DNA of 13,998 nt from Leptospiraceae bacterium (GTDB lineage Bacteria; Spirochaetota; Leptospiria; Turneriellales; Turneriellaceae), in NCBI GenBank assembly GCA_016788945.1, contig JAEUSA010000031.1:1-13998 (forward strand), read 5' to 3'. The notes under the pieces are model-generated. The model ran no database searches and was not told the DNA's origin. It was given only the letters and a program-made list of their open reading frames with translations. Each line of letters begins with the position of its first letter. Position 1 is the first letter of the stretch. A program made the translations under genes and the position numbers. Shown one piece after another: positions 6,974 through 13,541 of this stretch.

Positions 6974-8227
6974 GTGCGGATACCAGAGCTTCTTTTACCC
7001 GCCGGCAGCCCCCACAAGCTGCGCGTAGCAATTGAATACGGTGCCGACGCTGTCTATTGCGGCGTGCCGCGTTATTCTCTGCGCGCACGCGAAAATGAAT
7101 TTCGCCTGCACAACCTCGGTGAGGCGGTCGAATTCGTACGCTCGCGCGGCAAAAAAATCTACTTCACCGTCAATGCCATACCGCGCAATTCTAAGGTGCC
7201 GGGCTACCTGCGCTATCTCAAAGCAATGGCCGAACTGAAACCCGACGGCCTCATCATGGCCGACCCCGGGCTTATCATGATCACGCGCGACAATTTTCCC
7301 GATCTGCCCGTGCATATTTCGGTGCAGACTAACACGATGAACTATGCCGCCGTCGAATTCTGGCGCCGCATCGGGGCAAAACGGGTCATACTTTCGCGTG
7401 AAGTGACGCTCGCAGAAGTGCGGGAAATCCGCGAGAAAAGCCCGGATATCGAGATCGAGGTGTTTGTGCATGGCTCGATCTGCATCGCGCACAGTGGCCG
7501 TTGCTTCATGAGTAACTATTTCAAAAACCGCGATGCCAATCAGGGCGCCTGCAACAACGCCTGCCGTGACCAGTACCAGATTTTTCTTAAGAACCCCGAA
7601 AAAGAAGATGCACAGATGGAACTCATCAGTTCTGACGAAGGTACCTTCTTAATGAACTCGAAAGATTTGCGTGCCATTGAATTTCTCGACACATTGGCGG
7701 CGATAGGGGTCGATTCCATCAAAGTCGAGGGCCGAACAAAAAACGATTATTACGCCGCGATGATCGCGCGCACTTATCGGCGGGCACTCGACGACATTGG
7801 CGAAGGCAAATCGTTCGATCGCGGTCTGCTCACCGAACTCGACAAAGTGGCGTCGCGCAAATATTTTTCCGGATTTCTCACCCGCGGCATGGAAGACCGG
7901 TTGCCGGCCGATGAACTGGAATTCCAGAATGAAGAAGGCAATACCCGCTATCAAAGCCATTATTATGCAGGTTGCGTCAAACGCCAAGATGCCGATGGTA
8001 TCGCCTGGTTTGATCTGAAAACACGGCTGTGCGAAGGCGACCAAATTGAGGTCTTTTTTCCGGGCCAGTTCGATTCGCTGATTACGACTGTAGGTCGCCT
8101 ATGGCGGCAAGGCACCGAATACGAAGTTTTGAGCGGTGGCATCGGTGAAATCGGCATGCACATACCTTTTCCCGTTCCGGAGAACGCGTTTCTGGCCCGT
8201 GTAATCAGAACACCAGTCCTCGCTTGA
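6974..8227 (+). CDS. trhP: tRNA 5-hydroxyuridine synthase TrhP (peptidase U32 family, YegQ)
   Basis: 417 residues, collinear with E. coli YegQ/TrhP, which with TrhO makes 5-hydroxyuridine at position 34 of tRNAs using prephenate. The start PELLLPAGSPHKLR, the RYSLRARENEF stretch, MADPGLIMI, the U32 signature EVFVHGSICIAHSGRC (163-177), RDANQGACNNACR and NSKDLRAI all match. Four Cys (C170, C177, C193, C197) are placed as the cluster/metal ligands of the family. E. coli YegQ is about 450 residues, and the shorter length here comes mainly from a reduced insertion after the Cys region. The start is GTG, 14 bases after the hydroxylase stop, with no strong ribosome site, so translation may be coupled. 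It is a housekeeping gene and its link to the lipid genes is probably only positional. Its stop is 5 bases from the convergent protease stop. Confidence 0.9.
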   Translation: MRIPELLLPAGSPHKLRVAIEYGADAVYCGVPRYSLRARENEFRLHNLGEAVEFVRSRGKKIYFTVNAIPRNSKVPGYLRYLKAMAELKPDGLIMADPGLIMITRDNFPDLPVHISVQTNTMNYAAVEFWRRIGAKRVILSREVTLAEVREIREKSPDIEIEVFVHGSICIAHSGRCFMSNYFKNRDANQGACNNACRDQYQIFLKNPEKEDAQMELISSDEGTFLMNSKDLRAIEFLDTLAAIGVDSIKVEGRTKNDYYAAMIARTYRRALDDIGEGKSFDRGLLTELDKVASRKYFSGFLTRGMEDRLPADELEFQNEEGNTRYQSHYYAGCVKRQDADGIAWFDLKTRLCEGDQIEVFFPGQFDSLITTVGRLWRQGTEYEVLSGGIGEIGMHIPFPVPENAFLARVIRTPVLA

Positions 8228-8232
8228 ATTTG

Positions 8233-9282
8233 TTAGCGGCTTTGCTCCCAAATGACGTCGTCGAACCATATATGCTTAGCAGCGCCATGAATGGAAATTT
8301 CTACCAGTTCATTGCCGCGCAATTCTATGTTTCTGACTTCGATCTTGCGCCACGGTTTCCCGAAAGCGCCGTCTCCGACAAGAAGGATGGTTTTGTGAAC
8401 TTTGCCATTCAAGCGAATTTGCAGCGAACCACCCGGCCCCCAGGCATTCACGTACAAAGAAAGATCATATTTGCCGGGATTCTCGTTAAAGAAGCGTTGT
8501 TTAATAATATTATTTAAGGCCAAGCCTGCGTTCGGGCTATCGTGTCCGGGTGATGCTTGAACTGCAGGATCCCAATATGCCCCGCCAAGTTCAGTATCAA
8601 ATGTGCCGTTCCATAAGCGATTGGGAATCGGCTGCGCAAGTACGCGGCGAAACATCGTGGCTTCGGTTTCGCGAATGATTTTCACCTGTGCCGCATTAAA
8701 ACCATCTGTGTGCGGTCCACCACCCATGATGTTGTCTTTCGGCCAATTGTGGTCGAGACCGAAGGCATGACCGAATTCATGCGTCTGCAACCGATCATGA
8801 CCGAACGCCCATTCGTCAATAAACACGGCCTGGAGTTCTCTGGCTCCCATACCCCGCACGCCATAGCTAATCGTTTCAGCATACTTGTTCTCGCGCGAGT
8901 ATGCGTCATACAAGAAGTAGTTTATGGCATTGTAATCAAAGACCCGTGTATCGAGGCAGGTCCATACATCACGGAGTACCCAATCGGCAGCCGGCTTACC
9001 CGCGACGGCATTCTTTACCAAATCGCAGTGCGAGTCTTTTATTTGATGCCAATAGGTCGCAGATTTAAAAGCAAAACGGAAAATCGGTTTGCCGTCAGGC
9101 CCCTTGAAAGAGCGGTTTAGCAGTTCGATCTCCCGAAGAAATGCCTCTTCGGTTGCCCGCGCATGGATGGAGGGCTTATCTGTCAGTACAGTGAAGTGAA
9201 CTGGAATTACGGGCAGCTGCTCGCCAGCAAACACCGTGGGGCTTAAGGCAACGAAAACTAACAGGCTGAGGCTGCGTGTCAT
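8233..9282 (-). CDS. Secreted metzincin metalloprotease with C-terminal beta-sandwich domain
   Basis: 349 residues. MTRSLSLLVFVALSPTVFA is a clear Sec signal peptide, and AAGG about 6 bases upstream supports the start at 9282, although the frame is open further upstream. Residues about 24-195 are a zinc protease domain with HEFGHAFGLDH (H168, E169, H172, H178), the HExxHxxGxxH site of metzincins, and a Met-turn M186 in DNIMGGG, at a matrixin-like distance. C86 and C109 could form a disulfide. From about residue 215 (WNGTFDTELGG) to the end (HIWFDDVIWEQ) the sequence looks like a carbohydrate-binding-type jelly roll. It is the last gene of a minus-strand run after the AGMO-like gene, 29 bases away. 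It probably acts in the periplasm or outside the cell; the substrate is unknown. Confidence 0.87.
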   Translation of the reverse strand: MTRSLSLLVFVALSPTVFAGEQLPVIPVHFTVLTDKPSIHARATEEAFLREIELLNRSFKGPDGKPIFRFAFKSATYWHQIKDSHCDLVKNAVAGKPAADWVLRDVWTCLDTRVFDYNAINYFLYDAYSRENKYAETISYGVRGMGARELQAVFIDEWAFGHDRLQTHEFGHAFGLDHNWPKDNIMGGGPHTDGFNAAQVKIIRETEATMFRRVLAQPIPNRLWNGTFDTELGGAYWDPAVQASPGHDSPNAGLALNNIIKQRFFNENPGKYDLSLYVNAWGPGGSLQIRLNGKVHKTILLVGDGAFGKPWRKIEVRNIELRGNELVEISIHGAAKHIWFDDVIWEQSR

Positions 9283-9311
9283 GAATCGCCTTATATGCCC
9301 GCTCGTCGCCG

Positions 9312-10220
9312 TCAAACGCTTCGCTGCGTAGCACCTTTGGCGCGAAGCGGGCGTTGCCCGACCGCAGATAGGTCGGAAGCCGTTTGTGCGAGTGCAGTCG
9401 GGCTGGCAAACAGCTGACGCAGTTTCTCTTTGATCGTCGGTGCTTTCCATGCATCGCGAAACATATCAACGAATTCATGCACCTGAATCGTGAACCAGTT
9501 GTGAGTCCTGAGGTTTTTTGTCAGGCCGTAGCGCACCGGCACGGTCTCGGGCACAAATGTTTTGAACAGGCGATCCCAAATAATGAAGATGCCGCCATAA
9601 TTCGTGTCGATGTACTCGGGGTTTGAACCATGGTGCACGCGGTGGTGCGAAGGTGTGTTCATGACATATTCGAGCGGCCCCAGCGTGCGTATTGTTTCGG
9701 TGTGAATCCAGTATTGGTAGAGCAGGCTGACAGACATCTGGATAAGAATCCAGTGCGGGGGAAAACCGAGAAACGCAATCGGCAACCAGAAAGGTGTTTC
9801 GACCAAAGGTGCGGTCCACGACTGCCGCAGTGCCGTGGCGAGATGGTAACGCTGGCTTGAATGGTGCACCACGTGCGTGCCCCACAAAAAACGGATTTCA
9901 TGCGCGAAGCGGTGCATCCAGTAAAAGGCAAGGTCATCGAGAAAAACGAGGACAATCCACGCCGCCCAGAGAGGCACATGGTCGAACAACCGCGGCCCCA
10001 CATCGTAACACAGCTTCAGCAACCAGATGAAGACCACGTTCCAGAAAAAGCGGACGACAAGACTACCGACTCCACCTGAAAGGCTCGCCGCCGTATCGGC
10101 GACTTCATAGGCCTTGCCGCGCCGCCAGAGGGCGAAGTTTTCGATGCCCATCGTGACCAGATAGAATGGAATCGCCAGTATCGTCGGTTCTTCTTTAATG
10201 TATTGCATAACCTGTTCCAT
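9312..10220 (-). CDS. Alkylglycerol-monooxygenase-like (AGMO/TMEM195-type) membrane oxygenase
   Basis: 302 residues of the sterol desaturase/fatty acid hydroxylase superfamily. His boxes are HRFAH (103-107), HVVHH (116-120) and HHRVHH (192-197), with extra conserved H126 in YHLATALRQSW and H173 in YQYWIHTE. The blocks STALRQS-like, LLYQYWIHTE, NTPSHHRVHHG and NYGGIFIIWDRLF are those of animal alkylglycerol monooxygenase, which uses tetrahydrobiopterin to oxidise the ether bond of glyceryl ethers, rather than those of sterol C5-desaturases. Four to five hydrophobic spans fill residues 12-100 and 135-172. The last 20 residues or so are encoded by a palindrome-rich stretch and look unlike the family. 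It follows the TetR gene by 15 bases with a GGGAGG ribosome site. The substrate in bacteria is inferred; an ether lipid, a sterol or another lipid are all possible. Confidence 0.87.
   Translation of the reverse strand: MEQVMQYIKEEPTILAIPFYLVTMGIENFALWRRGKAYEVADTAASLSGGVGSLVVRFFWNVVFIWLLKLCYDVGPRLFDHVPLWAAWIVLVFLDDLAFYWMHRFAHEIRFLWGTHVVHHSSQRYHLATALRQSWTAPLVETPFWLPIAFLGFPPHWILIQMSVSLLYQYWIHTETIRTLGPLEYVMNTPSHHRVHHGSNPEYIDTNYGGIFIIWDRLFKTFVPETVPVRYGLTKNLRTHNWFTIQVHEFVDMFRDAWKAPTIKEKLRQLFASPTALAQTASDLSAVGQRPLRAKGATQRSV
9317..9376. repeat. Cluster of interlocking inverted repeats at a gene end
   Basis: Three perfect inverted repeats overlap here: CGCTTCGC (9317-9324) with GCGAAGCG (9342-9349); CGGGC (9348-9352) with GCCCG (9356-9360), 3-base loop; and CCGACC (9358-9363) with GGTCGG (9371-9376). 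They occupy the last codons of the AGMO-like gene and lie just ahead of the protease gene. They may form an mRNA structure that lowers expression of the protease, or be an inserted REP-like element. Confidence 0.5.
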
Positions 10221-10225
10221 TATTT

Positions 10226-10231
10226 CCTCCC
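10226..10231 (-). promoter_or_regulatory. Strong ribosome binding site of the AGMO-like gene
   Basis: GGGAGG on the minus strand, 5 bases before the ATG at 10220, in the 15-base gap after the TetR gene. Confidence 0.6.
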
Positions 10232-10235
10232 GAAT

Positions 10236-10838
10236 TCAAATTTGTTTTTTTGGATTATTCGAACTACCCATCAGAGTGGCCAAATCACGCACTGCCTGAA
10301 GTATATCGCGCTCAATAGCGTCGCCGCTCACGAGATGCTTTTCGGTGGCGAGGCCCTGCATGAGAAATATCACCGCGTGCGCCGCGGTGCGCATCAGATT
10401 TTGGCCTGGCTCGGGAAATATGCGCTGAATAAGTTGATGCGTATTCTGGCGGTGCTCTGCGACAATCGGTTGAATCGCATCTTTGAGTTCTATGTCTGCC
10501 GAAGATTCTGCGAGGAGCCGTGATATCGCGACAAAGTTGGGCGAAGCAAACCACACCCATAAATCATCTGCGAGGCGGGTGAGATCGGGCGTACGCCCTT
10601 CACCAAGCAGTTGCGCAAAGTCTTGCATCACCTTGCTGAAGAGGTAACGCGTTGCGCCGACCACGGCAGCCGTCTTGGTGGGGTAATAGCGAAACAGCGC
10701 CCCCTGTGACATGCCGGCAGTGCGCGCGATATCGATGGTAGTCAGCCGGCTGAAACCGTTATTAACTATGCAGGCAACCGTGGCCTCATGGAGCTTAAGT
10801 AATGTGTCGTGGCGGCGTTCGGCCTGAGTGCGCGACAT
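10236..10838 (-). CDS. TetR/AcrR-family transcriptional regulator
   Basis: 200 residues. The N-terminal DNA-binding domain (about 10-60) has the TetR helix-turn-helix at about 33-52: TTIDIARTAGMSQGALFRYY, then PTKTAAV. The rest is the ligand-binding and dimer domain, with no match I recognise. The ATG at 10838 is preferred; a TTG five codons upstream (10853) is possible, and neither has a clear ribosome site. It is the first gene of a run with the AGMO-like oxygenase and the metzincin, so it most likely represses its own operon, perhaps in response to a lipid. The upstream gap holds several palindromes that could be its operators and could also affect the divergent galT gene. Confidence 0.9.
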   Translation of the reverse strand: MSRTQAERRHDTLLKLHEATVACIVNNGFSRLTTIDIARTAGMSQGALFRYYPTKTAAVVGATRYLFSKVMQDFAQLLGEGRTPDLTRLADDLWVWFASPNFVAISRLLAESSADIELKDAIQPIVAEHRQNTHQLIQRIFPEPGQNLMRTAAHAVIFLMQGLATEKHLVSGDAIERDILQAVRDLATLMGSSNNPKKQI

Positions 10839-10863
10839 AGGGCGGATTTGCAAATGAAAACAT

Positions 10864-10877
10864 AGTGACTACTCACT
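10864..10877. promoter_or_regulatory. Candidate TetR operator, near the tetR start
   Basis: AGTGA and TCACT form a perfect inverted repeat with a 4-base centre (CTAC on plus), 26 bases upstream of the tetR ATG. Size and symmetry resemble operators of small TetR repressors. Binding is inferred. Confidence 0.4.
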
Positions 10878-10889
10878 TTTTATTAAACT

Positions 10890-10901
10890 CCATAGCTATG
10901 G
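10890..10901. promoter_or_regulatory. 12-bp perfect palindrome in the tetR-galT gap
   Basis: CCATAGCTATGG is fully symmetric. Eight of its bases, CATAGCTA, recur in direct orientation at 10907-10914. This repeated site in an AT-rich intergenic region is a candidate operator. Confidence 0.4.
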
Positions 10902-10945
10902 AAATTCATAGCTACTGGAATAAAAGGTTTTATTAACTACCAAAA

Positions 10946-10983
10946 GACTAACTATTTGGCTGAAATAAAGTGAATAGTTAGTC
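10946..10983. promoter_or_regulatory. 11-bp-arm inverted repeat in the tetR-galT gap
   Basis: GACTAACTATT (10946-10956) is matched perfectly by AATAGTTAGTC (10973-10983), with 16 bases between. The half-sites are 27 bases apart centre to centre, more than two helical turns, which would suit two dimers or a looped complex. It lies midway between the two divergent genes. Confidence 0.45.
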
Positions 10984-11075
10984 GCCAACGACTCATTTAT
11001 ACCCATTCGAAAACCGGTTTACGCACAAAGGCATACCTTGCCCCGTACGCAGTAGTCGCCGCCGGGATCCACCCC

Positions 11076-12092
11076 ATGTCCGTCATCCGCAAAAACCTGA
11101 TCACGAATGACTGGGTGATTTTTGCCCCGAATCGCCTCGCTCGCCCGAAAGAGCTCAAGGCCAAAGAACAGGACAACATTGCCGTGCTTGCGGCCCGCCC
11201 AGCGCACAAAGCTGATTGCCCTTTCTGTCCTGGAAACGAAAAACCCGAAGACGGCGTGGTCTTTACGATCGGTGAAGGCGGCAACTGGCGGGTACGCGTG
11301 ATCGAGAACAAATTTGCGAGCGTAGAGCGCAACGTCGAACCGCACAAACGTTTCACGCATTTCCGCAAAGAACTCGATGGCTTTGGCATCCACGACGTGT
11401 TCATCGACAATCCGCTGCACAACACGACGCTCGCACTGATGCCCGTCGAAGACATCACAACGCTGATGCGCGCGTACCACCGCCGTTACCTCGAGGTTCT
11501 CTCGAACGAACGGGTCAAGCATGCGGTCTTGTTCAAGAATCAGGGTATCAAGGCGGGCGGCTCGCTCGAACATCCGCACTCGCAGATTTACGGCTTGCCC
11601 GTCGTGCCGTTTGAGATCAACGTGCGCATGCGCGAAATGGAGCGCTACTTTGAGACCGATGATAATTGCCTGATGTGTGACATCATGCGTGACGAACTGA
11701 CACAGAAAGAACGCCTCATTTATGAGAATACGAGTTTCGTCAGTTTCATGTCATACGCCGATCTTTCGCCTTACCATTTATGGATTGTGCCAAAGAAACA
11801 TAACCATAGCTTTGCGAAGGTTACGGAGCAGGAGCTCCTCGAGCTCGCCGACTGCATGAAAGTTGTGTTCAGCAAAATGTTTCACGCATTGCATAATCCC
11901 GATTTTAATTTCGTCTTCCAATCGCTCACCCACCATGACGAAGGCGCCGAATATTTCCATTGGTACATCAGCGTCATACCACAAATCAAAATTAAGGGAG
12001 GCATTTCGTATGCCGGCGGCCTCTATGTGAACCCGGTCATGCCCGAAGACGCCGCAAAAACTCTGCGCGAAACGGCGATAAGTAACAAATGA
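11076..12092 (+). CDS. galT: GalT-like hexose-1-phosphate nucleotidylyltransferase
   Basis: 338 residues of the galactose-1-phosphate uridylyltransferase family (HIT superfamily), which swaps UMP between UDP-glucose and galactose-1-phosphate in the Leloir pathway. C48 and C51 in CPFCPGNE and H115 in DNPLHNTT are the first zinc ligands. HPHSQIYGLPVVP (166-178) holds the nucleophile H168, and the Gln that follows is conserved. A second CLMCD pair at 198-202 is seen in many shorter bacterial and archaeal homologues. E. coli has HPHGQ; the HPHSQ form also occurs in related phosphorylases, so a different nucleotide or sugar-phosphate is possible. The start has only a weak GGGAT upstream. The stop overlaps an ATG (ATGA) of the next frame, so it is probably in one operon with the esterase gene. 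Confidence 0.85.
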   Translation: MSVIRKNLITNDWVIFAPNRLARPKELKAKEQDNIAVLAARPAHKADCPFCPGNEKPEDGVVFTIGEGGNWRVRVIENKFASVERNVEPHKRFTHFRKELDGFGIHDVFIDNPLHNTTLALMPVEDITTLMRAYHRRYLEVLSNERVKHAVLFKNQGIKAGGSLEHPHSQIYGLPVVPFEINVRMREMERYFETDDNCLMCDIMRDELTQKERLIYENTSFVSFMSYADLSPYHLWIVPKKHNHSFAKVTEQELLELADCMKVVFSKMFHALHNPDFNFVFQSLTHHDEGAEYFHWYISVIPQIKIKGGISYAGGLYVNPVMPEDAAKTLRETAISNK

Positions 12093-12095
12093 GGA
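12091..12095 (+). promoter_or_regulatory. Ribosome binding site favouring the GTG start of the esterase gene
   Basis: GAGGA ends 8 bases before GTG at 12104. The in-frame ATG at 12089 overlaps the galT stop and has no such site. Confidence 0.5.
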
Positions 12096-12103
12096 TATCC
12101 CCT

Positions 12104-13066
12104 GTGAACACAATCAGCAACACGTTACGCAATTCTTCTGCCTGGGCAGTGGAGCAATTTTACTTGCGATTCAGCCAGCTGGGTCGCCTGCACCCGCTGT
12201 GGAACCCTCTCGCGCAGGGCGTGCAGGTGTTGCACAATATTCCTTACCTGCCAACGGGTTCAAGTTTTCATACTCTCGATGTATACCGCCCTGCGCACAT
12301 CAAGGGGCATGCGCCAGTGGTGCTCTATATCCACGGCGGTGGATTCACCATGTTATCCAAAGAATCTCATTGGATCATGGCTCTCATGTTCGCACGCGCG
12401 GGTTACGTTGTATTCAACATAAACTACACGCTGGCGCACGAAGCTCCGTTTCCTGCTGCAATCGAAGATTCCTTACATGCACTGCGCTTTGTGGCCAAAT
12501 ACGCGGGACTCTATAAAGGCAATGCACAACGCATTATACTCGCGGGCGAGTCAGCGGGTGCGAATCTCGCTCTTTCTGTAGCGCTCGCCGCGCGGCATGA
12601 CGATGTAGACAATGCTCTGGCGCATGAAATCTACCAACTGAATCCGCGTATTGAGGCTATGATGCTTGGCTGTGGCCTGTTTGAAGTGGGGCGAATTAAC
12701 CGTTTTAAGGGTAAAATGCCTGACGTCTTTCTGCCCGTGTTGGAACATATCTCCGAAACCTATCTCGGGCCAGATTTCGGCGACAACGTGCATCGGCCTC
12801 TCGCAAATCCATTATCATTGTTAGAATCAGACGAAGAGGTGCGGCGGCCGTTGCCGCCAGCGTTTGTCTTTTGCGGTGGGGCTGACCCGATTCTCGATGA
12901 TTCATTGCGGCTTGCATCTGCACTCAAGCGGCGCGGTGTGCGTGCTTCCCTGCGCATTTATCCAGAACGCCACCATGCCTTTCATGCATTCGTGCCTATT
13001 GATGTGATGGCGCGCGATTGCTGGCACGATCAGATCGATTTTCTCGAACGCGTCGAATCAACGTAG
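12104..13066 (+). CDS. Alpha/beta-hydrolase, HSL-type (family IV) esterase
   Basis: 320 residues from the GTG at 12104 (325 from the ATG at 12089). The oxyanion motif HGGGF (77-81), the nucleophile S150 in GESAG, D261 in GGADPILDD and H291 in ERHHAFHAF form the complete machinery of the hormone-sensitive-lipase type of esterases, which hydrolyse short or medium acyl esters. PVVLYIHGGGF, then AGYVVFNINYTLAHEAPFPA and IILAGESAGANLA are typical. There is no signal peptide, so it is probably cytoplasmic. It sits directly behind galT, but a functional link between the two is not evident. Its 3' end overlaps the convergent small membrane-protein gene by 37 bases. Confidence 0.9.
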   Translation: MNTISNTLRNSSAWAVEQFYLRFSQLGRLHPLWNPLAQGVQVLHNIPYLPTGSSFHTLDVYRPAHIKGHAPVVLYIHGGGFTMLSKESHWIMALMFARAGYVVFNINYTLAHEAPFPAAIEDSLHALRFVAKYAGLYKGNAQRIILAGESAGANLALSVALAARHDDVDNALAHEIYQLNPRIEAMMLGCGLFEVGRINRFKGKMPDVFLPVLEHISETYLGPDFGDNVHRPLANPLSLLESDEEVRRPLPPAFVFCGGADPILDDSLRLASALKRRGVRASLRIYPERHHAFHAFVPIDVMARDCWHDQIDFLERVEST

Positions 13067-13509
13067 CTCTGGCCGGCCCGACTTTTACGCCACAGCCTGA
13101 CTACAACGACGGTGGCAATGATCAAAAGTATATCCGCAAAACCTGCTTTCACCGTGTCGACCATATAGGTTTCATCGCCGGCAACAACAAAACGCCGCGG
13201 ATTTACCTTATCGACAAACAAATCGATCGCCTGCTCAACTTCAGCGACCCTATATCGATGGGCATCTACTTCAATCTCGGCACTATAGCTAAGCGCATGG
13301 CGATCGTAAGATATTTTTAGCCGATAAGTATCGTTACGCCAGCTGGTCGTTTGCTTGCCGATCACTTTCCCCTGAATGCGCTCGCCATAGCTGGGCAAAT
13401 GCAACGAAAGATAGACACGCAAGGCAACCGAAATATTGAAATACAAAATCAGCACTACAGGTATTGCACAGATTATGCCTATAAGGGCGCGAGACAAAAT
13501 TTGTTTCAT
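13030..13509 (-). CDS. Small membrane protein with DUF3592-like domain
   Basis: 159 residues. An N-terminal hydrophobic span (about 8-33) and a C-terminal one (about 121-139) flank a soluble domain of about 85 residues: GERIQGKVIGKQTTSWRND, then YRLKISYDRHALSYSAEIEVD, then DLFVDKVNPRRFVV. This TM-beta domain-TM layout is that of DUF3592 proteins. GGAG lies 6 bases before the ATG and supports the start. It begins 32 bases after the metallophosphoesterase stop and is probably in the same transcript. It shares the general plan, but no strong identity that I can see, with the membrane protein at 2851-3498. Function is unknown. Confidence 0.75.
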   Translation of the reverse strand: MKQILSRALIGIICAIPVVLILYFNISVALRVYLSLHLPSYGERIQGKVIGKQTTSWRNDTYRLKISYDRHALSYSAEIEVDAHRYRVAEVEQAIDLFVDKVNPRRFVVAGDETYMVDTVKAGFADILLIIATVVVVRLWRKSRAGQSYVDSTRSRKSI

Positions 13510-13541
13510 ATTGAACTCCGATTGCTATATAAATTCTCTCG

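Noticed and set aside
8497..8517. AT-rich palindrome around AATAATATTATT
   Set aside because: It lies in the protease coding region (codons for LNNII) and is simple AT-rich sequence.
11011..11020. AAACCGGTTT palindrome upstream of galT
   Set aside because: Short and isolated; no repeat or promoter context supports an operator.
11019..11579. 186-codon open frame on the minus strand
   Set aside because: Antisense to galT, which has the CPFC and HPHSQ motifs in the plus frame.
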